NCBI GenBank assembly: GCA_008508345.1
Contig: QNGE01000300.1
Coordinates: forward strand, 62,001 to 126,000
DNA from: Paragonimus westermani
Lineage: Eukaryota; Platyhelminthes; Trematoda; Plagiorchiida; Troglotrematidae
Direction: 5' to 3'
Length of the DNA stretch: 64,000 bases
The position numbers were made by a program, and so were the translations under genes. Shown here in pieces: positions 13,201 through 24,480 of this stretch (position 1 is the first letter of the stretch; each line of letters starts with the position of its first letter). The notes under the pieces are model-generated. The model worked only from the letters and a program-made list of their open reading frames with translations, was not told the origin of the DNA and did not search any database.

Positions 13201-16200
13201 CCATCACCGAGGACCCAGTGAGTGCGTCAGGCGTAGGTAAGCCATCTTAATTGTAAATTCCTTATTCAAGTGAATCTGACTATTGGCAAAACGCACCCTA
13301 TGTTTTCGGAAATCCGGACTAGTGTGGCTGATTACTTTATCTATTCCCCAGCCTTACTGGTGTAATCCGTTCACAAGAATCTCTTAGAATTTCTGATCAA
13401 CATTATAATCGATTCGTTTCTCTTATCCTACTGTCGGCATCTACTTTTGTTGTCAAACTCCGTTTGCAGTTGAAATATTACTCATTGCTTTCTAGTGGTT
13501 TAGTGATTTTGACTTCACTCCCGGTGTGATACAACTGTTTATCTACGAGAGAACTTTCACTTTAGCGTACTATTCAGATGACCGGTTTAATTCGGATTTC
13601 GTAATCTAAGCTCCAATCACACACTCCGTGTTCTTATTCTGTTGGGTTTACAAAGGATATGGGGTGTACGAACGGACTTTTAGGTGTTGCATTACAAGTC
13701 AGCTGTCGTGATATATTTTGAAAGGTGTGCTTTGGCTGCAACCTATGTGATCGGTTAACCTGGATGCAAAATATACGTGCACCAGTCGCCCAACCCTCAG
13801 TGGCAGTATAAGAAATTATGATGTGGAAAAGACAGTGAAGTTAGAACGCAGCAAGCCTGTGCACAACAGTGAGTCTTGGCCCGGGAACACTTCTTAAATG
13901 TCCACCACTTGTCTGTCAGATCCTTAAGATGTCAGCTGGCCTCAAGGTCTTCTGACGCAAAAGATAGTGTCAGATGCACGCTACACCCAGTCAGCCAAAC
14001 AAATTTGAATAATGGACTGGGTAAGTTGAATGGAACTTCTTTTTCTGTCAAAAGTCTGAAGTTCAGTACATTTGCCTGAAACGACCCGAGACGACTATGA
14101 TAATGTCATTGAGGTTGGACCAAATTGCTTCTCGGCGTCAAATATGTAGAGTATGTACAGCGTTTAGTCTCAACACAGTATGTCCGACCATCTTTTAACC
14201 ACTTCACGCCCTGGAGCCAAATCCCTTCTATGTCAGTACGACGTTTGTATTCAGCCATTTTCAGTAGGTAGTATACTGCTTAGACACAGAGGCAAAAGGT
14301 TTCACTGGATGACCCAAATCTTTGTAACCACAACGGTCCAACTGCAACTAGAGTCCAACACAACCGATACTTGTTTGGTTTTTCTCTGAAGTGAGAATGT
14401 TGCTCCCTAGTTAAAACTCAAAATACTGGCAACCGTCCCTCGAGACGTGACGCCGTTTAAAATAAATAGCTTTTAACATAGCCTAAATCCTGTTTTTTTT
14501 TCGACTGTCACCAAACAATTGCTTGCGGATTACAGAAAAATCGCACCAAACTCTTTTATTTCGATATCACTTCCACTGAGCAACATCAACACTTATTCTG
14601 ATGCTACGTTTTCACTACACTCCTCTAGGTTTAGGATTTTGTCTCATTAAATGAAAAACACTGTATGTGTAATCGTTTTCTTCAATTCACATCAAAAGAA
14701 AACTAGAGTTTAGATGCCTTCTCATCCAGTAGGTCAGAGAACTACAAGCAACCGAGCTTTGTGATCATTCAACCAAGCCCCATTGATATGTACTGCATAT
14801 CACCAGTTTATTCCCAAGTAAACACGACTCCGCGTCTTACCAACTATCACTCGATCATCCAGCTTCTTTCCGCGTTAAATCAAACGTCTTTTGCTATGCA
14901 AAGTTTACTATATAGTGGTTTATACGTAAATCAAATATATCCTGTCGACCACTACACCATGTTCACTTCTTTTGGACGTATGAGTTCAAGTATCACACCA
15001 TGTTATTTTTTTTGCCTTTTTCGCTTTTCATATGCTGGGTTGACAAATAGTACATCTCATCTACGTTTCGTATTCAGTAGTGACTGAAATGCCAGCCATT
15101 CTTAACATCGAGCTTTTTCTGTTAGCTGTTTTTTTTTAACTCAGCTTTTGTTCTCAGAGAATCTGCCACTTTTGTCTCCGACAGAAGATAAGTTCGTTCT
15201 AGTCTGAACCGACTTTGGTCCATACTCTCTGTTGATCCGCGGTACTGCGTACGGGCAGAATTATTAGAGCAAAAAACATGTGGTGACATATCAGTCCACG
15301 TAGCATTTGGCTTCTGCCACCGTTATCCAGGTGCCACTAACCATTTATGAACAGTCATTCCATTGTGGTCAGCGCAGTTGGTTCTTATGCGGTTCGAAAT
15401 GGAATTAAAAGTATCACGCAGTTTTATCGTATACCACAATACAGCCATAGAAAACCTACTGCAGAATTTTCCAGTCAAACATCAGAACAAACCTCTCTTC
15501 TAATCGCCCAAAATGATTAACGCCCAAACGCCTTCGTTTCAACTAGCGTGTGTAGACGCACTCAACCACCAACTCGCACACACACAACATGCAATGAAGC
15601 ATGAGAAGATGATACCACTTGTTATTTACTCATGCAAAACTGATGGGTTGCAGAGCGCAATCAATGACCGGTAACCGTCTAGGTTGTTCACTTGTCGAAA
15701 GACTAACGTAACTGCCATAACAAGGACAGCGCGGTCATCGCACATGCAACGCCCGTCCGTTTTAATACCGTGCATCTGTCCGTATCTCCACCGAATTCCT
15801 GGTGCTTTATCAGCAAATCTGTAATCATCACACACAACTGGACCATCTCAACGAAAACGCTGCATTGCACAACCTTAAGACGGTGGTGATGGTGACGACG
15901 GCACTAAGACTGGCATTGGAGTCAGTGCCTTCTCACGCGCTAGTCTTACCAACAAAAACAACCATAAGAACGTGTAAATCTCCTTCACATCCCTCAACTG
16001 TCAGTGTGGATTGACCAGAAGCACGAGAAACGACGCAGGAGAAGAGGACAATGTCTAATTTAAGTGGCGCGTGGCCTTAATCACTCATTCCAAACTGCTA
16101 AACTGTTAGCCAACGGGCTCGAGAGAGTGCGTGTATGTGGTTCTGTAAATAGTGTGTTGGCTTGGGACAGAGAGGTACAGAAGAGCAGCAGGGGTGAACT

Positions 16201-19200
16201 TAAGGGCCGCGATCTCTTTGGGTGTTTGTATGTATGCGTGGCAAGCATTGAGGGCGGAGTCAGCCCAAGACCAAAGAGGCTGAGTTCTAGGGTATGTGTT
16301 AACCCGTTCACTTGGCCGTTTGTTAATGCGGACAGTTGGTTGGGAGATTATGATTGCATTAGCGCATCAAAGCTCTAATCACGAAACCAAAATAACACAC
16401 AAATTGGGGTGGACAGTAATAGGATAAGAATTGACGTGGTGGTGGATGGATAGAGAGGATGACTATCATGGAATAGTGTTGGAATAATCAGACAGAGATC
16501 AGCAAATCGCACCCGCACGGTGAAGCGCAGTACTCTCAGGGGATTTGCTTACCACTTGTCATGTTGTCTGCCCCTGGTGACCGGCTGCCTTGTGACTGAC
16601 CGCACTTGTTCGTCAGCGTACGCAGCCTACCCCATAAGTTCGTCGACATACACAGGCAAGACAATTCAAGTATGCTTCAGCACGTACTGGCGCGTAATCG
16701 TTTGGGTCATAATTAGCAAGTTCAGGTGATTATGTTGGTAATATTCAAGAGGAAATATGATTGATTTAATGATCAGAAGCAAAGATGCGACGGAGCATGC
16801 CACAAGTTGGTTCCAGAAATTCCCTCCATATACAGTCAACTCTGACAGACGCAAGTCCTGCATTTCTCCAGGATGGTCTTCAGTGGGAAGGTGATAACCG
16901 GTGTTTGTGGTCGGTAGGAACAGTACAACTACCACTGAAAATAGGATGTTATAGTGTGCACTCCAGGGGTGGTAGATCCGGTCTACGAGACAGCTGTCTG
17001 GGAACGAATTCTTTTCCACAATACGAATCACGATTTGAGCGCATCCAAGTGCCTCGAAGAACTACAAAATGTCGGCGACCGGTCTACTGATTCCATGACT
17101 ATGGTGATGGTTTACGAATCTCAAGACCGGAAAGTTCCGCCCGACAACAGTTACTCTAAGGTTGGCACTGTCTAGAAGAGCATGGCTAAACCTGAGGCAG
17201 TATTACTGGACGACCCATGAGTCGCGCACCGCCAACTTCAAGGGTTGTTGGGCTCAATTCTTTGGTCCTTAAAAATCTTGTACAATCACCTTGTCCCTAG
17301 CAAGATATTTATTTGATGAGCCGTCTTTGATTTATCACAAGGTGGAAAACTGTGAGTCCATCTACACAGGAAACTAGCTCACTAATTTCATAAAGATGAG
17401 TCCAGTAAGTCTCCTAACCTCAGTATTGACAACGAGACATGTGTACACATGTACCATTCATTATGAAGATTGCGCAGTGCGGGAAAATCAATTATAAAAT
17501 CACACCCAGAAAGTGATTAAGCTGGTTTATTCTTTTACGAAGAATGGTTCTTCAGGATGGACCTATTAAAAGCCAGACAGTGACATCCATCAGTATATTG
17601 TAGTGGGCTTCTCAGAAGTTTTTGGGTTTTGTTGGGAGTTACCCGAGATGTGACTGCGTCGCTGGTAATTCCGATATTACCATACATCCGTGGGAAAGTA
17701 AGAACTCAAGTTGGATTTCTGGATCATTTCTTAACTCACGTTCACCGTGCACCTCATCTGATCACTTGATCGCCCGTCCTGTGTGCACAAGGCGCTTAAA
17801 TTGAGTTGGGTTGAAGGAATCAGACTATCAAGTCACCCAGGTCGAAAGTGCCCCGAGCAATGGTGCCATTCTGAAAATCTTTTTGCAACTTGAGTTCACC
17901 GCCTAAAAAAGTGTATTGAACCTGTCAAAGGTGACTAGAAATCCTCCATTGTGCAGGACCTTTTGGGTACTAGAAGTCGAAGAACATCTTAGGCTTGCGT
18001 TGTAAGCAAAGGTGAGAAAATTATGTACATTTTATTTTGTTCAAATCAACCCAAAACCGTCCCCAATGTCGCATACTTATGCGTAACACACTTTGGGCGA
18101 TATGACTCACTATCCGTATTGATGCGATCCAAGCGTTCTGGACAAACTGCTCCCGCATGTTTGCAAACATGCTCACGAAATCACTGCTAGGGCTCACTTT
18201 TCAGGAATGCCTAGAGAATTCCCTTGAGTGAAGCTTCCGACGACTCATTCCATTCGACAGTGATCAATTTGTAATACGCAATCATTCCGCGCACTCAACG
18301 ATTGAAAGTTAAGTCTTCATGTAACGTTGTAGCGTGTGGTTACCCAGCCGGGCCAAGCTTGCTGTTCCAGTGCGGCATTAGCGAGGTAATCTGTCTTTGG
18401 TTGGCCTTTTGGCATAAGCCGGATAATGACTTCAATATGGAATTTTGCCTATACATGGATTTTTAATTATAAAGGCGTAACAGCGGGACTTCCAGTGCGA
18501 TGATGCCACTACAGAAGCCTGGCCACATGCACATTAATGTACCCCCAAATCGGTTAAGTAAATCACATTCAGACATTGGTTATCAATCTATTGTGATTCT
18601 AAGCAGGACATAGAAGGAGGACAACGAAGTGTCGTCATTGTGAGAAAGTGCCATCATTAATAGCGATAAATTATAGCAAGTGAACAACTCAACATCCGTC
18701 GCTGTAAACCACGGTAACAACGTTGGCTTATACTTATCGAAATGCTTGTAGTTTATTCTTGAAGAATACATCGACCCAAGAACAGGTTGAAGACGAATAT
18801 ATAGTATTGGTAAGTGGTCAATGGAAGAGCCTTGTTTATCCGTTAAGGTGAATAACTCAAAGTAGACGCCATGCACTGAAGAAAGATGTCGACAGATATC
18901 GAAATTCTTAGATTTTATGGCTCACCTAGAAACGCAAACGCTTGGTTATCAATTTAATCCTGGACCTGAATATCTCTCCGTGCCGTAGGCCAACTAGTGG
19001 ACTACAAGAACCCGATGATTTGGTGAATAAACTGTTGTAAGCAAAAATACTTGTAGGCAGCTTTGTGTTTATATAATGCTGCTTAAGGATTAGACAGCCC
19101 AGTTATTGCAGTGTTTTCACGAACTGTTTACAGTGTACTGCTATTTGAAGCAGTACTTTATCCTTTAACATTTAATGGGACTGTCAATGGATTCAGTTTG

Positions 19201-20484
19201 AAATTCTCCAACTTCATTTCACTATTCTCAATCTAAATCATAACGCTTGTACCCAAATGGTTTACAAAGTGATCACTAAGCATAAGTTGGTACATCAGGA
19301 CACAAAATGTAAAACTGGCAACGTTGTTTTGAGCCATTACGAGCAAACAACCACAACCGTAATTCTTTTTCCTTCAAAATTTTTAGTTGATTAATATCCT
19401 CCTCAAATGATTAGGTGAGGTACAACAGTACTGTGAAGATATTCTGAAGCTTTCATGGACTTTGGAAGTCATACTGCCGAGTCATCTGGGGCCAGTCGTT
19501 TATAAATAATCACCGAATCCATTTCACCAAACCGTCCAGTTAACCCTGTAACCGCTAATGGTGTCATCAGTTCACATTTGACGCGCTTACATTTGATACA
19601 GCTTACAGGTTGTTGAGCAGCACAATGGAATTTTGCAAACTGTCCCGACGTCTGTGTGATCAAATGCGCACGCATTAACCATTGCATCCTCATCCATCTA
19701 CTGTCCTCTGAGGCCAGCGCTAGGCGTTCACGTGATTCAGTCGTTTTCGCACGCACAGTGAGTGGTGGTTGAATGTATTGCCCACTGAGTGACATTTTTC
19801 CACATTACCCGGTTACATTCTTGGGCGCGTATAGTGTTGGTGTAATCCAGCTAGGTTGAAACATTTGCTCACCATGAGTATTCTCTTAAACTCATATTGT
19901 TTACTGTCCGAAGGTATTACTGGTTCATCGCCTCACCGTTGGTTACTGAGCTAACCGTTCACAACAGCACACCGTATGGTTTTGCCTCTCTAATTCCAAT
20001 GGTTCATCACACCAGATAGCATTAAATTGCGTCCTTTCTTAACATACAACAATGTGCGCCTATAGGAATTTTCTGTGTTTATGTTCTCTGTAATGTTTCT
20101 TGTTGTATAGGTACACGTCAAACAGGTGTGAACGATAATTTCCGTCTTACAAATGAACTGTTTTAAATCTCTAGAGAAAAAACATATTCACGTGTATGTC
20201 AGACTGCTTATAGACAATACGCATGATCATTAACGATTTCCGCAAGGCATTGGCGGTCATAAAACACAGTCGAAATTGGAATTTTAAAAAAACATGGAAA
20301 CTTAGTAGTAGATGGATTACTGACAAACATGGCTTACTGTAAATGTCTTGTTGAACAGATAAACACCACCTGGAACGTTCTTAGTTTGTATGTGGTTCAC
20401 AATAATCCTAGGTATAAATAAAGTGAACAGTTAATCTGACTAGGCATATTCGAAGGGCTTTTAAAAGTATGGCATACATTGGTA
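10264..20484. other. Intergenic DNA, no supported gene
   Basis: This contains the upstream region of the secreted-protein gene and then about 10 kb with no recognised coding or RNA feature. All frames here are short and unrecognised. One of 108 codons on the minus strand (19469-19795) is Arg/Met-rich and has no domain I know. The stretch around 12.4-12.6 kb has more CpG than its surroundings and may be an old repeat, but I could not assign it. Confidence 0.55.
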
Positions 20485-20573
20485 AATTGATTGGGAATAA
20501 CAACGTTACGAGCAACTCTTAGTACTCCAAACTGTTTGCCTTCATTTGTACTAAATTCGGTGTGGATGTCTTA
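20485..20573 (+). repeat. Hairpin-family element, internally deleted copy
   Basis: This short segment begins with the same left end as the better copy at 57211 (GATTGGGAATAAC, then AACGTTACGAGCAA). It then jumps directly to the family's right tail (CCAAACTGTT, a CTTCATT block, then TACTAAATTCGGTG and GGATGTCTTA). The whole central inverted-repeat part is missing. Flanking TATGGCA words lie at about 20468 and 20576; they are too short to count as a secure target-site duplication. Orientation follows the copies at 35072 and 57211. Confidence 0.7.
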
Positions 20574-21854
20574 TTTATGGCAAATTTTCTACGATAATCC
20601 GATAAGGAAGAAATCAAGAAATTGACCTCTTATACAGGATGTTGGCTGTTCAAAATGCTTATGTACCTCGGGCGCCATCGTAGTGTAGCATGAACTGCAA
20701 TGAGCCTCGACGAAAAAATATTGACGAAAGTTTTTGTAAACGGTACTCGATGGGCTCATAAGTAGACATGTAAGGACGAATGAAACTGTAGCTGCACTCC
20801 GTGCTTACAAACAGTAATCACCATGTCGTCTTTCTGATGATATGAAGTGCATGTGTACGTTGTATTATACTTGGTAAAGAAATACATCTAACTCCATACA
20901 ACGTACAACCAGATAACAAACCGAACAATGTGTCCAGCAGTAACACATTCTCCATGCATGCGCACCATCGATTGTAGATTTGCTCCACATCTGAGAACGC
21001 CTTCGTAACTTTTTGTTCTGAATCTTCAAAGAGACTTTTTTAGTCAACAGAACTAAACATTGACATCAAGGTCTTTATACCAGACCGCAAAACTCCTTTT
21101 CCAGTCCATTCCACTTCCATCAGTAGGGCCTTGAATTCTAAGCATCAAGGCAGCAGAATCGTGCAAAATTAGAAATTGCCCTAAAACCGTTTGTAAAAGG
21201 AGAATGTATGCGATCTGATGGTATTCAAAAGAAGTTCTTTCAAGTGATAAATTGATTAAAAGTCACTAAACAAACGGTACTGTATCGGAAATGCTAGTAC
21301 AGTTGTAAACGTGTTCCAGCGCTATCGTTATGGTACAAAAATTGCCACATAATACACGAGAGGCACTTTCATAATGGCCATGAAATCATCTTGAAGAAAC
21401 ACGATAAGTGAATGAAAAACGTAAACACACAAGACAGAACGTACACCATATGATCCTACGAGAATTGTGGCTATTTGAAGTAACCAGGAAAGCTCGTGAG
21501 AAAACCAACTCCTAATAGTGGGAGGGATATAGACTTAGGAATATTTCCGTCAACATTAGAAAACTATCTGACCTACTGACCCAGAAGAACAGAAGTCAAA
21601 ACATCCTGATGATCGTACACCTTATGAGTGACAGAATGAGAGGTAATTCAGTTAGATAAGTCCATAATAAAATGCGATTCTGTAATTAACTATGAAGTCA
21701 GTCAATTACACCAAAATGTCTAATGAACAGTCAGATCAACGTTTTCAATAAAAACCTGATAAAATAAGGGAGATGTAGAAGCCAGTGCTGATGATAGAAA
21801 ACATGAGTTGACAGCTTCCTACTTTCCATGTTGAACATCAGTCACATTTGATCG
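20574..21854. other. Intergenic DNA, nothing recognised
   Basis: Only short unrelated open frames are present, with no family match and no clear repeat structure. Confidence 0.5.
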
Positions 21855-22026
21855 TAGCGTTCTTATTCAGATAGACTTTCCAGCCAGCCTCCTTCGAAAA
21901 CAAGCACTAGACTCGAGTTTCGCTCTCATTAGAGCTCGTCAGTAAGGCATATCCTTGCCACTGCCGGGATTTGAACTTCGGCCATTCCAATCATGATGCA
22001 ACCCTGTTAACCACTGCGCCATTGAC
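21855..22026 (-). mobile_element. tRNA-headed SINE carrying a hammerhead ribozyme
   Basis: On the minus strand this reads as a short retroelement with an RNA polymerase III head. The A box TGGCGCAGTGG is at 22021-22011 and the B box GTTCAAATCC at 21976-21967, about 35 nt apart as in a tRNA. Less than 30 nt after the B box comes a hammerhead ribozyme, then a tail containing TTCGAAGGAGGCTGGCTGG. The same order of head, hammerhead and tail recurs in the copies near 42970 and 44217. The architecture resembles the Schistosoma Smalpha SINE-like elements, which are known to join a polymerase III promoter to a hammerhead. The outer ends are approximate. An ambiguous base (n) lies at 22027, right at the head end. 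Confidence 0.75.
21904..21948 (-). ncRNA. Hammerhead ribozyme, type I, best-preserved copy
   Basis: On the minus strand the conserved core is complete: CTGACGA (21942-21936), a perfect 5-bp stem II GCTCT/AGAGC with loop AATG (21935-21922), and GAAA (21921-21918). Stem III is the palindrome ACTCGAGT, so it can fold as 2 bp with a 4-nt loop or pair between two molecules. The expected cleavage is after the C at 21910. Stem I pairs GCCTTA (21948-21943) with TAGTGC (21909-21904): four Watson-Crick pairs, one wobble, one mismatch. Minimal stem III is typical of retroelement hammerheads, which often work as dimers. Only the weakened stem I argues against activity. Confidence 0.8.
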
Positions 22027-22027
22027 N

Positions 22028-22919
22028 GCTACTGATTGTGCTATAAGAACACTGGCTGCATGAAGATATCAAAGTCGGAGCCGTTCAAATCGATAACTTC
22101 ACTGGTCGTCGTGTGGATGGTCCGGTGTTTTACGAGGGGCGTGTTGGAGGAAATATTGTTTCCATCAGTGACTCACGGTGTGCGTCCGTACACATTTTGT
22201 TTACTTATTCGAGTACTTATGTGAACTGCTTAACTGTTGAGTTCAAACTCAGACTCTTATGTGGTTTTCGTTCACCTATGAATTGTGATCCTCACTCAAC
22301 TCTCAAATGTCCAGTTATGGAGGTTGGCGAGTGTGTTGACGACTGTTCATTAGGACTTGTGTACGTTCTTGATGTGCCACTGTAGTGTTTGCGTAGATTT
22401 CAGCCGACTTGATACCACCTGCATAACGCTGTGACCTTTCCAATACATCTGGACGGACATCTAAATTTAGTCGTCCCTAATAAAACGTAATTGTTCGAGT
22501 CCACAGGTGCGTCCCATCTGGTACATCCAACCATCTTAGTGTGAAGCTGTCTTCCAAGGTTTACAGTAAGATACGCCATAAGCTCCTTATCCGTTGTATA
22601 AACTACACAACCGGATGTTGTCAGGCTCGTCTTGATAATCACAACGGAATTAGGAAAATAATATCTGCATCTGATTTGGGGTTGTTTGGCCATGACGACC
22701 GGTCTATTTACTGTGACGAGCTACCTGAACTTCTGCCTCGATATTTGCCGAATCTGAGAAACACTTCCGATTATTGCAGATAGATTTTCCCACCTTGCTT
22801 CAAAAGACTCTGGAGTAAAAGAGGAAGAACTTATAAATTAAAAGATTATTAAAATATCAAATGCATTTCAAATTCTATCAGACGTGAAATAAATCGTTTG
22901 GATCCCCCATAAATCAACA
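22028..22919. other. Intergenic DNA between SINE and LINE remnants
   Basis: Overlapping short frames run on both strands (for example 22113-22385 plus and 22400-22693 minus), none with a recognisable domain. Part of this may be the decayed upstream portion of the LINE that follows, but I see no endonuclease motif to prove it. Confidence 0.4.
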
Positions 22920-24480
22920 CAATATTAGATAACAGAAGTAGTCGGAGGATATGGCAAATCATGAAAAGATTCAGTGAATTGAATGCTGATGCCAAAAAGC
23001 TGGTTCTCGACGTCGAATTACTCAACGATAGTTTTAATGGGATGACTAACTCCCTCTAACTTCAACAGAATTTTTGCTTTTCACTGATTCTTCAGCTGCA
23101 GTAGACAGAGCTCAACTTGTCCAGTTGGAGCCAAGTGAATTAAGCGAATCTGACCGCCTATTACTGATTGCTCTGAAGAAATGTTAGGAATATTTTGGCC
23201 AGCTGTTAACTGACTTATTCACTCAGTATTTCAGATACTGCAAAATTGCTGACTGGTGGAGGACGGTACACATGACACTAATTACTAAAACGTAAACAGC
23301 TCAGTTTCGTCTAACCTCGTGTACATCCGCAGTGGCGAAAGTTTTTAACAAACCCATTCTTGCCCGAATGGAAGATAAGGTGAGTGCCATTGATTCCAGT
23401 CAGTTTGCTTATCGACGCTCACGCTCAACCGTGGATGACCTGACTTATCTTATCCATTCCATTCTGTTATCGTTTGATGGAAAATCAAGAACCATTTGCA
23501 CACTTCCTCGACCACAGCGGTGCCTCTGAATTCGTTGACGATTCAACTTTAATTTAGATTTTCAAAGGATCTTGAATTCAAAAGTCGGCAGCCGAACAGT
23601 TACTTGATTATTCTACAAACCGAACTAAGTTCACTCAACTCAGTGGCCAGACCCCGTCGCTACTCATCGCTGGCTCCGGTGTTCTACAGGACGCAATCCT
23701 GTCCCTTTGTCTCTTCACTTTATATCACATCTTTGTCGATGGACAATCACACATTTGTAATCAAATATGCAAATGAAATAGCGTTGAATAGAAAGCATTC
23801 TATTGATTTTTCTTTTCTCACTCTGTTGAACAGTTTATCCGAGCCAGCAAATTGACCTGCGTCCAGCAGTATGTCTCTTAATATATTTAGATGTGTTGAA
23901 TTTCTGTTTCAGCCCATGAAGAGGAACCAACGTGAGACATTTCACGATGTCTGCTCCCACTCTTTACATAACTATAGGACCTTCGCCTTAAGTGTTTTCT
24001 GTTAAATACCTGGGGATTAGCTTGAGCAACAACCTGACACGGTTATTTCATGTTATTGATGTTTTCACTCAGGTCCGGAGGTTTTCCTTTGATGTCTATT
24101 TGTAAGCCATTTTATTACAGCTCGTATGCTCGCCACTAGATGTATAGTTCACCTGTTGTTTTCCTTAATTTGTTTTCAAAGGACTGCGCTTTATACCAAA
24201 TCCCCCAAACCATATTTTTTGTTACAGTGGCATTCCTCGTAGGCAATAAGTTGAATTTGCAGTTTCTGTTCATATTAAAAGGTGCGAACGATTTCCAACG
24301 AAAGTCCCATCGGACGCAACCCACCCCCGGTATTCATCCCTCCAAGTGTGTTTCCACATCCTCAATTAATTACAATCACTCAGTCTTATTATCCCTCGGT
24401 TAGTCCCCATTTAACTCGGCTCCTACACAAACCGAACATCTCATTCATAAATTAACCTCAAAACTGAATCAATAGAAAAT
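22920..24480 (+). pseudogene. Decayed LINE (non-LTR) reverse transcriptase
   Basis: Conceptual translation across several frames gives a reverse transcriptase of the CR1/Jockey-like non-LTR type. In order I see: a pre-RT motif around 23245-23330 (ADWWRTVHMTLITK, then TSAVAKVFNKPIL); the conserved SQFAYRRSRST block at about 23398-23430; a damaged equivalent of the FIDHSSAFD region near 23500-23550; a block near 23680-23770 with the expected SLCLFTLYITSL and the degraded catalytic motif, where KYANEIAL replaces KYADDIAL; then VKYLGISLSNNLT near 24000-24040; and a C-terminal tail with CSGIP- and THP-like motifs up to about 24350. There are many stops and frameshifts, and the second catalytic Asp of the DD pair is lost, so it is dead. 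The ends are not defined. Confidence 0.85.

Noticed and set aside
14761..15087. 108-codon plus-strand frame
   Set aside because: Composition typical of T/C-rich noncoding DNA; no motif.
19469..19795. 108-codon minus-strand frame
   Set aside because: No domain, no splice context and no sign of conservation; indistinguishable from chance.
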